Positions 52,758 through 61,422 of a stretch of DNA of 64,000 nt are shown in pieces. Within the stretch, counting starts at the first letter, position 1; each line of letters opens with the position of its first letter. Made by a program: the position numbers and the translations under genes. The notes below the pieces were generated by a model. That model searched no databases and was not told the DNA's origin. It saw nothing but the letters and a program-made list of their open reading frames with translations. The stretch comes from Lachnoclostridium sp. UBA5890 (GTDB lineage: Bacteria; Bacillota; Clostridia; Lachnospirales; Lachnospiraceae), in assembly GCA_002431395.1 (NCBI GenBank), contig DJEU01000032.1:271025-335024 (forward strand). The letters run 5' to 3'.

Positions 52758-52816
52758 TTAACCATGTTAAGTTTTTTTATAGTTTAAGAGTATAGCATAT
52801 TCTATTCATTTGTCAA
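52758..52816 (-). promoter_or_regulatory. Promoter and palindrome upstream of the RND gene
   Basis: Minus strand TTGACA (52816-52811), 16 bp, TATACT (52794-52789). Just downstream, TTAAC/GTTAA (52758-52770) forms a short palindrome where a repressor could act; no regulator gene is adjacent. Confidence 0.6.
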
Positions 52817-52831
52817 GATGATTCTCAATAC

Positions 52832-53983
52832 TTATTTTAAATGATACTCTTTTTCTAACAGATCTACGATTGCTTTCGCCGATTTTCCGGCATTTTCCGT
52901 ATGATATTTTTCTTTTGCCCGCATTCTCTCTTCCCGCATGCTGTCGACTCCTTCCGCTATTTCCTGTAAGAATGAAGAAATCTGCGAAAATGTTTCAATA
53001 TAAAAGCCTTTCACAGCTTCTTTATAATCCGGAAATGCCAATGTAAAATGGGTAAAATATTCTTCTTTGTCCGCGATCGTAAGGGCGATCGGACGTTCGG
53101 TCAGAAGATAATCAAAATAAACGGAAGAATAATCCGTGATGAGTGCATCCGTCTGTGCCAGAAGTTCATACAACGTGCACTCCAGCGATGCCAAAAAAGC
53201 ATCGTCGGCAATCCGTATATGGGGAAGTTCTTCTTTATGAAATACACTGAGATCCTGCACCGGATGTGGCCGGAACAACAGTAACATATTATGTTCTGCC
53301 AGCTGTTCTTCCAATTTCTGTAACTGCTCTTTTGTTTCGACACACGGCATTCCATACGGATAGGCATTTTTCAATGCTTTCTCCTCATGTGCCCGGTGTT
53401 GCCGGTAGGTCGGCATCCACAAAATTGTTTTCCCATATTTTTCCTTTTCTTTGTTCCATTTTGGAATTTCTTTCGAATGGACGAGAACGTCATTGCGGGG
53501 ATATCCCAGAGGACATAAAACTTCTTCCGGCACCCGGATCTGTGTTTCAAAAATATCATACCAAAACGGAGACTGCACCATATAGCGGTCGCACTCTCCA
53601 AATTTTCTGCTGTATTCCAGATCGATCTTGATCGGCATCCCATGTCCCAGATGAAATCTGACCTGGCCTTTTCTTCTCTTTTTGACAAAGGAATTACAGT
53701 CCATAATATAGCGGCTTGTATTTAATACATACGCGCGCCGGATCGTCTCACAGAATCCCGAAGGCTGGTTTTCAAAATACGAAACTCCCTCCGGCAGATC
53801 CCAGTCCGGTTTTCCCGGAAATGTTTTCATCCAGTACAATTTGTATTTTTTGTGATACCCGCGGCGCAGCAATTCTTCATACAACGCATACGTATTGTCC
53901 GAAAGATCGGGATGGCTTTCCAGTACAAATGCTTTTCGCAGCGGCAAAAGACGCATCACACCAAGCAAACATTTTTTAATCAT
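52832..53983 (-). CDS. CDP-glycerol glycerophosphotransferase-like protein (TagF/TagB family)
   Basis: A 383-residue enzyme related to the teichoic-acid polymerase family, which transfers glycerol- or ribitol-phosphate from CDP carriers. Visible motifs are FHLGHGMPIK, LGYPRNDVL, LLFRPHPVQD and the nucleotide-binding LITDYSSVYFDYLL. The ATG at 53983 follows GAGGG by 6 bases and overlaps the end of the epimerase gene by 8. The length fits a single-domain transferase. Role in surface glycan or teichoic-acid-like polymer is inferred from the glycan locus. Confidence 0.88.
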   Translation of the reverse strand: MIKKCLLGVMRLLPLRKAFVLESHPDLSDNTYALYEELLRRGYHKKYKLYWMKTFPGKPDWDLPEGVSYFENQPSGFCETIRRAYVLNTSRYIMDCNSFVKKRRKGQVRFHLGHGMPIKIDLEYSRKFGECDRYMVQSPFWYDIFETQIRVPEEVLCPLGYPRNDVLVHSKEIPKWNKEKEKYGKTILWMPTYRQHRAHEEKALKNAYPYGMPCVETKEQLQKLEEQLAEHNMLLLFRPHPVQDLSVFHKEELPHIRIADDAFLASLECTLYELLAQTDALITDYSSVYFDYLLTERPIALTIADKEEYFTHFTLAFPDYKEAVKGFYIETFSQISSFLQEIAEGVDSMREERMRAKEKYHTENAGKSAKAIVDLLEKEYHLK

Positions 53984-55967
53984 TTCCGTCCCTCTTCTTT
54001 CCTTCGGATTTACGGCTGTTCTCATAAAAACTCGAAAGCTTTTTATCAATCACTTTCTTGTCTTTCTTTTCATTGTTTCTGCGGTACTGATAAGTCGGTA
54101 CCATATCCGCAATGATTTCTTTCATATTCGGCACTTCACTGTATGCTTCTTCATATAAGATCTGCAGACGGTCAAAAAACTCATTTTCGTCAAATTCCAG
54201 CGGTTTTCCGATATGAATCAATTCATTTTCTGTCTGCGTCAGACCTTCTTCATCCATCAAAATCTCTTCATACAATTTTTCTCCCGGGCGAAGTCCGGAA
54301 TATACGATCTTGATATCCTCATCCGGCACATAACCGGACAATTTGATCAGGTTTCTGGCAAGATCATCGATCTTTACCGGCTCTCCCATATCAAGGACAA
54401 AGATCTCTCCTCCTTTGGCAAACGCACCTGCCTGAAGGACCAGCGATACCGCCTCCGGAATCGTCATAAAATAACGAATAATTCTTTTATCGGTGACCGT
54501 TACCGGGCCACCCTCTTCAATCTGTTTTTTAAACAAAGGAATTACACTTCCGTTGCTTCCCAGCACGTTTCCAAAACGTACCGCCACAAATTCCGTCGAG
54601 GACTGGCGGCTGAGTCCCTGTACGATCATCTCGCAGATTCTCTTGGAAGCTCCCATGATATTCGTAGGATTTACGGCCTTATCGGTCGAGATCAATACGA
54701 ACTTGCTCGTACCGTATTTATCCGCAGCCAGTGCCACTTTGTACGTACCAAATACATTATTTTTAATGGCCTCATTCGGGCTGTCTTCCATCAACGGCAC
54801 ATGTTTATGTGCAGCCGCATGATACACAATGTCCGGATGATATGTCGCAAATACCCGGTCAACACGACTGGTATTGCGCACCGATCCGATCAGCACTTCC
54901 AGATGCAGATACGGATAATGCCGTCTCAATTCCTGCTGAATATCGTAAGCATTGTTTTCATAGATATCAAATATGATAAGCATCTTTGGCTGATTGGCCG
55001 CAATCTGACGGCACAGCTCACTACCGATGGAACCTCCTCCTCCGGTGACAAGAACGACTTTATCTTTCACATATCCGGTAATCGAATCAAGATCCGTTTT
55101 TACCGGCTCACGTCCCAGAAGGTCTTCGATCTGAACCGGACGAAGTTTTTCGACCGCAGCTTCTCCATTTACAAACTGGTATACGCCCGGAAGGATTTTC
55201 AGGTCAGCCCCCGTCTGCTGGCAGATTTCGAGGATCTCCTTCACTTCTTTTTTCGACGCACTTGGCATCGCCACGATAATCTCATTGATCTCATAATGAC
55301 TGGCGGCGTCAAGAATTTTATCTCTTCCGCCAATCACCTTAATTCCATTGATAAATGTGTTTTGTTTGGACTTATTATCGTCAATCACGCAGCAAATATT
55401 GCTGTCCAGTTTTTTACTCATTTTAAGCTCGTTGATCACCATATTTCCGGCTTCTCCACCACCGATGATCATCGTATTCCGCATCCCGACTCCATGCACA
55501 TTTTCATTGTACAACAGACGGACAATACGATAAGAAAAGCGCACCGCCACCGTCATAATAAATAAAAGCATTAAATAAATGAAGAAATACGAACGCGGCA
55601 GTCTGCGGTAAGTTCCAAATACTGTCAAAAAATGAATAATGGTAGAAATCCCGCACGCCAGTGCAATATTGATCACTTCACTCAGACTTGCATACCGCCA
55701 CAAACTGTTATACAGACGGAACAGCGCAAATACAATTAATGTCAGCAGGGTATTGATCACCATCATTTCCTGCAGTGTCGTAATATAACCATGCGGATAT
55801 TCAATCGATATTCCGCTTTTGATGAATTTATCCCATTTTAACTCATAACGGATAAAGAGTGCCGCGTAAGAACACAAGTTAATACATACCGCATCCCATA
55901 TCAGTAGTAAAAACCGATAGATCAACGACATCTTTCCGCTTTCAATATATTTACGAATTCGTAACAT
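53976..55967 (-). CDS. CapD/FlaA1-like nucleoside-diphosphate-sugar dehydratase/epimerase
   Basis: A 663-residue protein: four N-terminal membrane helices (to about residue 140), a CoA-binding-like domain (MIIGGGEAGNMVI), then an extended SDR domain with VLVTGGGGSIGSELCRQIA, FDIYENN and the catalytic region STDKAVNPTNIMGASKR. The family (PglF/WbpM/CapD) makes UDP-4-keto-6-deoxy sugars or their epimers for surface glycans. The ATG at 55967 follows CGGAGG. Its predicted mRNA leader contains the 186-bp element at 55998-56183. Confidence 0.92.
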   Translation of the reverse strand: MLRIRKYIESGKMSLIYRFLLLIWDAVCINLCSYAALFIRYELKWDKFIKSGISIEYPHGYITTLQEMMVINTLLTLIVFALFRLYNSLWRYASLSEVINIALACGISTIIHFLTVFGTYRRLPRSYFFIYLMLLFIMTVAVRFSYRIVRLLYNENVHGVGMRNTMIIGGGEAGNMVINELKMSKKLDSNICCVIDDNKSKQNTFINGIKVIGGRDKILDAASHYEINEIIVAMPSASKKEVKEILEICQQTGADLKILPGVYQFVNGEAAVEKLRPVQIEDLLGREPVKTDLDSITGYVKDKVVLVTGGGGSIGSELCRQIAANQPKMLIIFDIYENNAYDIQQELRRHYPYLHLEVLIGSVRNTSRVDRVFATYHPDIVYHAAAHKHVPLMEDSPNEAIKNNVFGTYKVALAADKYGTSKFVLISTDKAVNPTNIMGASKRICEMIVQGLSRQSSTEFVAVRFGNVLGSNGSVIPLFKKQIEEGGPVTVTDKRIIRYFMTIPEAVSLVLQAGAFAKGGEIFVLDMGEPVKIDDLARNLIKLSGYVPDEDIKIVYSGLRPGEKLYEEILMDEEGLTQTENELIHIGKPLEFDENEFFDRLQILYEEAYSEVPNMKEIIADMVPTYQYRRNNEKKDKKVIDKKLSSFYENSRKSEGKKRDGND

Positions 55968-55997
55968 GATTATTTTCCTCCGTTTTTTGTTCACCAT

Positions 55998-56183
55998 TAA
56001 CTATTCAGGTCTCCCTCTCCCCATTCGCATTTCGAACACTTCGTGTTCTTTCCCGCCTTTAACAAGGCTAAAAATGCTCATATGGGGAGGGGAGCCCTAT
56101 TAGGCTCGATGTGCAAAAAACAATGTCTTTTACATGCAAGCACGACAATCCATTGTTTTTTGCACATCGGACCTGAATAGTTA
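55998..56183 (-). repeat. 186-bp structured element with 14-bp inverted ends; candidate leader RNA or MITE
   Basis: TAACTATTCAGGTC (55998-56011) and GACCTGAATAGTTA (56170-56183) are perfect inverted ends. Inside is a 19-bp perfect hairpin (arms CGATGTGCAAAAAACAATG and its complement, about 56108-56169) with the apical loop GTGCTTGCATGTAAAA on the minus strand, and a second arm pair CTCCCCAT/ATGGGGAG enclosing GCATTT/AAATGC, GCCTT/AAGGC and GAACAC/GTGTTC stems. On the minus strand it would begin a few bases after the predicted start of the capD-like operon. It fills the gap between the divergent genes. Confidence 0.8.
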
Positions 56184-56196
56184 CCTTTAATACATT

Positions 56197-56225
56197 ATTA
56201 TACAAAAAAAAGTTGAAAAAATCAA
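56197..56225 (-). promoter_or_regulatory. Promoter of the capD-like/tagF-like operon
   Basis: Minus strand TTGATT (56225-56220), 17 bp, TATAAT (56202-56197). The predicted start near 56190 is about 7 bases before the 186-bp element. Confidence 0.6.
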
Positions 56226-56241
56226 TGGGATAGAGTATACT
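56213..56241 (+). promoter_or_regulatory. Promoter of the O-antigen ligase-like gene
   Basis: TTGAAA (56213-56218), 17 bp, TATACT (56236-56241), overlapping face to face with the opposite promoter at 56197-56225. Confidence 0.65.
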
Positions 56242-56287
56242 AATATCCTGTCAGAAGATTTTTGGGAGGAACTATGAGAGGATGAAT

Positions 56288-57661
56288 ATGAAAATCACAA
56301 ATCAAATCACACGTTACTACATTTTATTTTATGCACTTTACAGTATGACACAGCGAATTATTCCAATTTCTGTTTTTTGTGTCGGTCCCTTAGCCGGGAT
56401 TCTGTATAAACTGATTGTTGCTGCCGGCGGCTGTCTGGCACTTGTCTATCTGATCTCCGGGTTTAAAAAATGGAAAATGAATTCCCTTTTTGCCTTACTG
56501 GGCGGCTTTACCGTGGTTTTATGTATTACCACACTGCTAAATCACCATTACAATTTTTTTGACAATGTACTCGGTGTCATTACTTTTGGGATTCAGCTCA
56601 TTCTGTTTTTCAGTTATTACCATATGACAGAGAAACAGGAGTTCGCTTTTACGCTCCAGCTTACCGCGGTTGTATCGAGCATCCTTTGGAGCATCTGCTG
56701 TGCAATTTCCCTTGCACAGTACCTTTTGGATATTCAGTATCGCACTTTAAATCCTATTGGAAATACCGTGCGACAGGGAATTGTAGATGGCAGACTATTT
56801 GGTATCTTCTCCGATCCAAATTTTGCTGCTTTTACTTCCTTTTTAGTGCTGATGCTGCTTGCGTACACTTTTTATTGCCAAAAAAACCGGATTCTCCGGA
56901 TTTATATCGGAATCAGTGCCGTGATCAATGTTGCGTATATCGTATTTTCAAATTCACGGACCGTATTTTTATGCGTGATCGGCACCGTATTTTTCTTTGT
57001 ATTACTGCTTACCTACCGCCGTTATATTGCAGACGGAAGAACGTCGATCAAACGTTTTCTTCTTTATGCAGTACGAAACCTTGCACTTTCCCTGATTGGA
57101 ATGATTGCTGTCTATTCTCTGCTCTTTTATCCGATGCAGAATATCGGCAAACAGATGGAACCGCAGCGCAGTGAAACAGACCTTGTCCGCGATGACGTAG
57201 GCGGTGATAATGTAACAAATAACCGCTCCACGATCTGGGTTCATTATCTTGACTTATATAAGAAAAAACCGGTATTTGGATTTTCGATCAATACCGCACT
57301 TCCTTATGCCACCGAGCATGATCCGGAAGGCTATCTCGCGCAGACGCAGTATGTTACCCACAATGGGTATCTGTCGCTTTTAGTAGAAACCGGTATCCTT
57401 GGTTTTGCATTGATGGCATGTTTTATTATCTTGATGCTGATTCGAAATGTAAAACGCATTCAGGCAAATGAAAAAATCAGCCCGGACTACACTCTGGCCT
57501 TAAGCCTTGTGATCGCCGTGCTGATCTTCCTCGTTTGTTTCCATGATATTTTCTTTACGGTAAATATCGAAACCATGCTATTGTATCTGTCAATGGGCGT
57601 TTTGTTTATCGAGACGGATTCACAAACTGCTCAATCAACTCTTTCCACTCAGACAGAATAG
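56288..57661 (+). CDS. O-antigen ligase/Wzy-like membrane protein
   Basis: A 457-residue protein with about eleven hydrophobic segments and a large extracellular loop containing NNRSTIWVHYLDLYKKKP and YVTHNGYLSLLVETGILG, the Wzy_C/O-antigen ligase signature. Such proteins polymerise or ligate surface glycan on a lipid carrier. The ATG at 56288 follows GAGAGG by 6 bases; a three-codon mini-ORF (ATG AGA GGA TGA, 56275-56286) with a strong GGGAGG sits just upstream. Its 3' end overlaps the convergent glycosyltransferase gene by 56 bases. Confidence 0.85.
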   Translation: MKITNQITRYYILFYALYSMTQRIIPISVFCVGPLAGILYKLIVAAGGCLALVYLISGFKKWKMNSLFALLGGFTVVLCITTLLNHHYNFFDNVLGVITFGIQLILFFSYYHMTEKQEFAFTLQLTAVVSSILWSICCAISLAQYLLDIQYRTLNPIGNTVRQGIVDGRLFGIFSDPNFAAFTSFLVLMLLAYTFYCQKNRILRIYIGISAVINVAYIVFSNSRTVFLCVIGTVFFFVLLLTYRRYIADGRTSIKRFLLYAVRNLALSLIGMIAVYSLLFYPMQNIGKQMEPQRSETDLVRDDVGGDNVTNNRSTIWVHYLDLYKKKPVFGFSINTALPYATEHDPEGYLAQTQYVTHNGYLSLLVETGILGFALMACFIILMLIRNVKRIQANEKISPDYTLALSLVIAVLIFLVCFHDIFFTVNIETMLLYLSMGVLFIETDSQTAQSTLSTQTE

Positions 57662-58706
57662 TTTCCTTGGAAAAACTTTCCAGATTTGACTGGGAATTAT
57701 TTGAAAGCCGGAGGCGTTCCTCCGGTTTTTTTAATAGCTCATAAATGGTCTCTGCCATCTTTTCCGTATCATATGGTGGAATCAATTTCCCATCTTCGCC
57801 ATCTCGGATGATTTCACGCGGTCCGGACACGATATCAAAACTAACAAGCGGCAATGCATTGGCTTTTGCCTCGATGAGAACCAGCGGAAGGCCTTCCCTG
57901 TAAGAGGTAAGTACATACATGGAATGGCCCTGATAACAGCTTTCCATATGATCGGTAAGTCCCATTAGATGGACATTATTTTCAAGTCTCTCCTTTTCTA
58001 TCCTTTGTTGAATTTCCTCAAACATATCGCCATCACCATATACTTCCCATACAAAATCCGTTGTCTTTTTTGCCAAAGCGGCTGCGGTATCTACAAGAAG
58101 ATCCATTCCTTTTTCTTTGGAAAAGCGGCCAGCTGTCAAAATTTTACTGCTATTTGAATCATATGGTGCTGCTGCCTTTTTAATGCGCTCATCAATCCAA
58201 TTATAAATGGTGATGATCCGTCCTTTTTTATAATGAAATTTATCATAATAGGCCTCCTCACTCTGTTTGGTTAAAACGACGGTTTTATCCGTAAAACGTG
58301 ATCCCAGCGTACGCATCGTGCGTGCCGGCACCTCGTTCCATTGATTTAACAGTGCTCCGTGGTCGCAGAAAATTCTCGGAATCTTTAATCGTCTTCCATG
58401 AATTCCACCGCAAAGTCCCGCATAAGCCCCTATATAAAATACAATATCCAGCTCCTTTTTCTTAATAAAACTGCGAAATGGCTTTCCGGCCTTTGTAATT
58501 ACTTCACGGATTCTTGCTTTATACGGAAGAATCACCTCATAAGAGATGTCCTCCGGCAGTTCATAAGCACAGGACTCGTTTTCCTGAATAAAACTAATGA
58601 TCGTAATCTCGTATTCTTTCCGAAGGGCAAGTGCCATGTTATATAACACCTGCTGGGCTCCTCCGCGGACGCTCATATCAAAATTTACAAATCCTATTTT
58701 CTTCAT
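57606..58706 (-). CDS. Glycosyltransferase family 4 protein
   Basis: A 366-residue GT-B retaining glycosyltransferase. The N-terminus has VRGGAQQVLYNMALAL; the C-terminal domain has ILTAGRFSKEKGMDLLVD, the nucleotide-sugar region GLPLVLIEAKANALPLV and VSFDIVSGPREII. The sugar is unknown. First gene in the order GT4, GT2, LicD, ExoA on the minus strand read from the downstream end; the last 56 bases overlap the convergent O-antigen ligase-like gene. Confidence 0.9.
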   Translation of the reverse strand: MKKIGFVNFDMSVRGGAQQVLYNMALALRKEYEITIISFIQENESCAYELPEDISYEVILPYKARIREVITKAGKPFRSFIKKKELDIVFYIGAYAGLCGGIHGRRLKIPRIFCDHGALLNQWNEVPARTMRTLGSRFTDKTVVLTKQSEEAYYDKFHYKKGRIITIYNWIDERIKKAAAPYDSNSSKILTAGRFSKEKGMDLLVDTAAALAKKTTDFVWEVYGDGDMFEEIQQRIEKERLENNVHLMGLTDHMESCYQGHSMYVLTSYREGLPLVLIEAKANALPLVSFDIVSGPREIIRDGEDGKLIPPYDTEKMAETIYELLKKPEERLRLSNNSQSNLESFSKETILSEWKELIEQFVNPSR

Positions 58707-58721
58707 TGATCTCTTCTCCCG

Positions 58722-59690
58722 TCATCGGTAATATTTCATTAAAATCCGGTAATTGTGATGCTTCATAAAAAATAGAAGTATCTTATCTTTTTTTCCAAAA
58801 TGCGCTTTTGACGAATATAATTTCTGTACGCTTGGCATTGCGAGCCAAGACTTGATCTTCTCTTTGCATTGCGGATCTGTTTTACCCGAACGCCGCATCA
58901 GATCATAAAATTTATTTTTTATGGAATTGAGATAAAATACATCCAGAAAAGCGGCTTCTTTTCCTCCGCATCTTTGATAAAATGCCTCCACTTCACTTCG
59001 AAGCCGTTCTTCAATCTCCATAGCATTCTCGCGAAATCGAAATGACAGACTTCCGGTCTCAATATTATAATATTGATAGACGGATTCGGAAAGCACGCTG
59101 ATCTTCCCGGCACATTCAAATACCTGAAGATTAAACACCAAATCCTCTCCCTTATCAAGGTCTGTCGGAAATCCTTTTTCAATCACTTCTCGTCGGTATA
59201 ATTTATTCCACGGCACATGAAGAAAATAGGAAGAAAACAATTCCGGAAAGTCCTTGATAAACGCTGCTTGATCCACATAAACAGCCGTTTTGGGCAAGTG
59301 GTCTTTTCCGGCTTTTTCATCATAATATCCGGCTATTACTACATCACTTTTATCTTCTTCCATCCGTTTTACCATAAGCGAAGCTGCCTCTTTTTTTACC
59401 AGATCATCGCTGTCAACAAACTGAATATATTCTCCATGAGATTCCTTTATTCCCCGGTTTCTCGCGGCAGAAACGCCTTCATTTTCTTTTGTTATCACAT
59501 GAAAATACGGATATTTCTTTTCATAAGTGCGACAAATTTCAAGGCTTCCGTCTGTCGAACAGTCATCGACAACAATCACTTCAAGATTGGGATAATCCAT
59601 CGCGGCAACATGATCCAGACAGGCTGCCAGCCGTTTTCTTGAATTATAAACCGGAATAATGACTGACACGAGTGGTTGTGCTTGCTGCAT
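58722..59690 (-). CDS. Glycosyltransferase family 2 protein
   Basis: A 322-residue GT-A inverting transferase: PLVSVIIPVYNSRKRLAACL, the DDCSTDGS motif, SAARNRGIKESHGEYIQFVD (DxD-type SDD) and KGEDLVFNLQVFE. It probably adds a sugar to the lipid-linked repeating unit. Starts 2 bases before the end of the LicD gene, in the same operon. Confidence 0.92.
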   Translation of the reverse strand: MQQAQPLVSVIIPVYNSRKRLAACLDHVAAMDYPNLEVIVVDDCSTDGSLEICRTYEKKYPYFHVITKENEGVSAARNRGIKESHGEYIQFVDSDDLVKKEAASLMVKRMEEDKSDVVIAGYYDEKAGKDHLPKTAVYVDQAAFIKDFPELFSSYFLHVPWNKLYRREVIEKGFPTDLDKGEDLVFNLQVFECAGKISVLSESVYQYYNIETGSLSFRFRENAMEIEERLRSEVEAFYQRCGGKEAAFLDVFYLNSIKNKFYDLMRRSGKTDPQCKEKIKSWLAMPSVQKLYSSKAHFGKKDKILLFFMKHHNYRILMKYYR

Positions 59691-59691
59691 A

Positions 59692-61422
59692 TTAAACTTC
59701 CTCCTCTGTGCGCTTTAGTGGATAATATATTCCTTTATACTGCGGATATGCTTTTTCTGTATCTACCACAATTCCATCATGGGAAGGAACCTGCTTGTCC
59801 TCCGGCGGCATCGTCATATAATCGCCGAATGCCATTTTAAGATACGTATCGTACCCGACCGGAATCGGCATCCTTTCTCCTTCAAACTCTTTGTACACGG
59901 CACTGGCAAATATTTCTTTGGGATACTCATTTACCATGTAATTATAACGGACACAAAGTTCGGTAATATGGTCACACTCTTCGATTGGATATTTTGTCAT
60001 ATGACGCTCGCAAAGACGTGCCATGCGATAACGGTTTTTCCAGCCGGGAGCCAGAAGCAGCATCATTTTTCCGATCAGATAAACCCCTTTCCCCTTACTC
60101 GTCGGTGCCTCCTGATTGATATAAATCTGATAGGCAAGCCCCCACAGCAGCTGCATCTTACGTTTGAACCATGAAGACGGGCAGCCATCCAATGGCAGAA
60201 TTTCAAGGCGGATTCCATGTGCAATGTCAAGATCCATTTGCCGTTCTTTTACAAACGTGGTCTCTTCATCCGTGATCATCGTAAGCTGAGAACGCAAAAA
60301 CTGTTCTTTGCTCGTACGGCTCAGCCGATATTTGGTCTCATCCATCTCCTTCGGCCACAGTTCGCACAATTTTTCATAATCGTTTCGCGGCATAAAAACA
60401 TCGATATCATCGTCCCATGGAATAAATCCCTGATGACGCAGCGTGCCGATACAGCATCCCCCGCAAAAATAAAACAATAAGTCATGTTTTTCACAAAATT
60501 CTTTAAATACGAGTGTAATCTCCAGACATTTTTTCTGAAGAAGGCGAAGTTCCGCACGCAGCCGCTCTCCTGTCGCCGGCACACAAGGGCGGTTCAAGTC
60601 CAGAAGAACGCAGTCATGGTGTGCTTTCTGCTTTTCTTTCGGCGGCAGCGCCATATAATCACCAAACGCTTCTTTCAAATAACCGTCATATCCCACGGGG
60701 ATTGGCATATTTTCTCCCTCAAACGGCACAAACACGGCCTTTTCGAACCATTCTTTTTTGTATTTCTTTTTCATATAAAATGGACCGGAACACAATTCTG
60801 TGATGTAATTACACTCGGAAATAGGATATTTGGTCATGTGTTTTTTCGCGAGATTCCAGATCTTGTAGCGTATCTTTTTCCCGCGAAATACAGAAAGCAG
60901 AAAGCGGCTTCCGGCCGCCATCAACCCACCATGTTTTTCCGGCACAGTCTGTGCGCGAAACAATTGATAAATAAGCGCCCACATGCATTGAAATTTACGT
61001 TTCCATTTTCCCTCCGGATACCCATCCAGCGGAATCACATCCAATGCCACCCCATGCGCAATCCGGAGATCTCTCTGGTATGGCTTGATCTGCGTCGTCT
61101 CGCTATCACGAAGTGTCGCAAAGTTATTCCGATCCACATAATCCAGTGTGGTATCGGATAAAATATACCGCTTTCCCGCCTCATATGAATTCCATTTTTT
61201 TACAAACATCTCATAATCTTCGCGCGGCATGAAAAAATCAAGATCATCGTCCCACGGAATAAATCCTTTATGACGGATTGCACCGATGCATCCGCCTCCG
61301 CAAAAATAGCAGGTCAGATCGTTTTCTTTGCAGAATTCCACAAACACTTTTGCCATCTGCAAACTGATTCGGTGAAGCCCTTCCAATTCTTCTTTTGTAT
61401 ATTCTGAAGCTATATCACTCAT
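59692..61422 (-). CDS. Tandem LicD-domain phosphotransferase-like protein
   Basis: A 576-residue protein made of two LicD domains in a row. Each copy has the signature: CYFCGGGCIGAIRHKGFIPW with DDDLDFFMPREDYE (about residues 28-62), and FYFCGGCCIGTLRHQGFIPW with DDDIDVFMPRNDYE (about 315-350). Each ends in a related PIPVGYDxYLKxAFGDYM block. LicD proteins transfer phosphocholine or related polyol/amino phosphates to surface glycans. Single LicD proteins are usually about 270 residues, so this is an internal duplication. The ATG at 61422 overlaps the ExoA stop (ATGA); the frame continues far upstream but is not coding. Confidence 0.88.
   Translation of the reverse strand: MSDIASEYTKEELEGLHRISLQMAKVFVEFCKENDLTCYFCGGGCIGAIRHKGFIPWDDDLDFFMPREDYEMFVKKWNSYEAGKRYILSDTTLDYVDRNNFATLRDSETTQIKPYQRDLRIAHGVALDVIPLDGYPEGKWKRKFQCMWALIYQLFRAQTVPEKHGGLMAAGSRFLLSVFRGKKIRYKIWNLAKKHMTKYPISECNYITELCSGPFYMKKKYKKEWFEKAVFVPFEGENMPIPVGYDGYLKEAFGDYMALPPKEKQKAHHDCVLLDLNRPCVPATGERLRAELRLLQKKCLEITLVFKEFCEKHDLLFYFCGGCCIGTLRHQGFIPWDDDIDVFMPRNDYEKLCELWPKEMDETKYRLSRTSKEQFLRSQLTMITDEETTFVKERQMDLDIAHGIRLEILPLDGCPSSWFKRKMQLLWGLAYQIYINQEAPTSKGKGVYLIGKMMLLLAPGWKNRYRMARLCERHMTKYPIEECDHITELCVRYNYMVNEYPKEIFASAVYKEFEGERMPIPVGYDTYLKMAFGDYMTMPPEDKQVPSHDGIVVDTEKAYPQYKGIYYPLKRTEEEV

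Noticed and set aside
54213..55565. A 450-codon open frame on the plus strand across the capD-like gene
   Set aside because: It is a shadow of a clearly coding SDR protein; composition (His, Phe, Arg excess) is that of an antisense frame.
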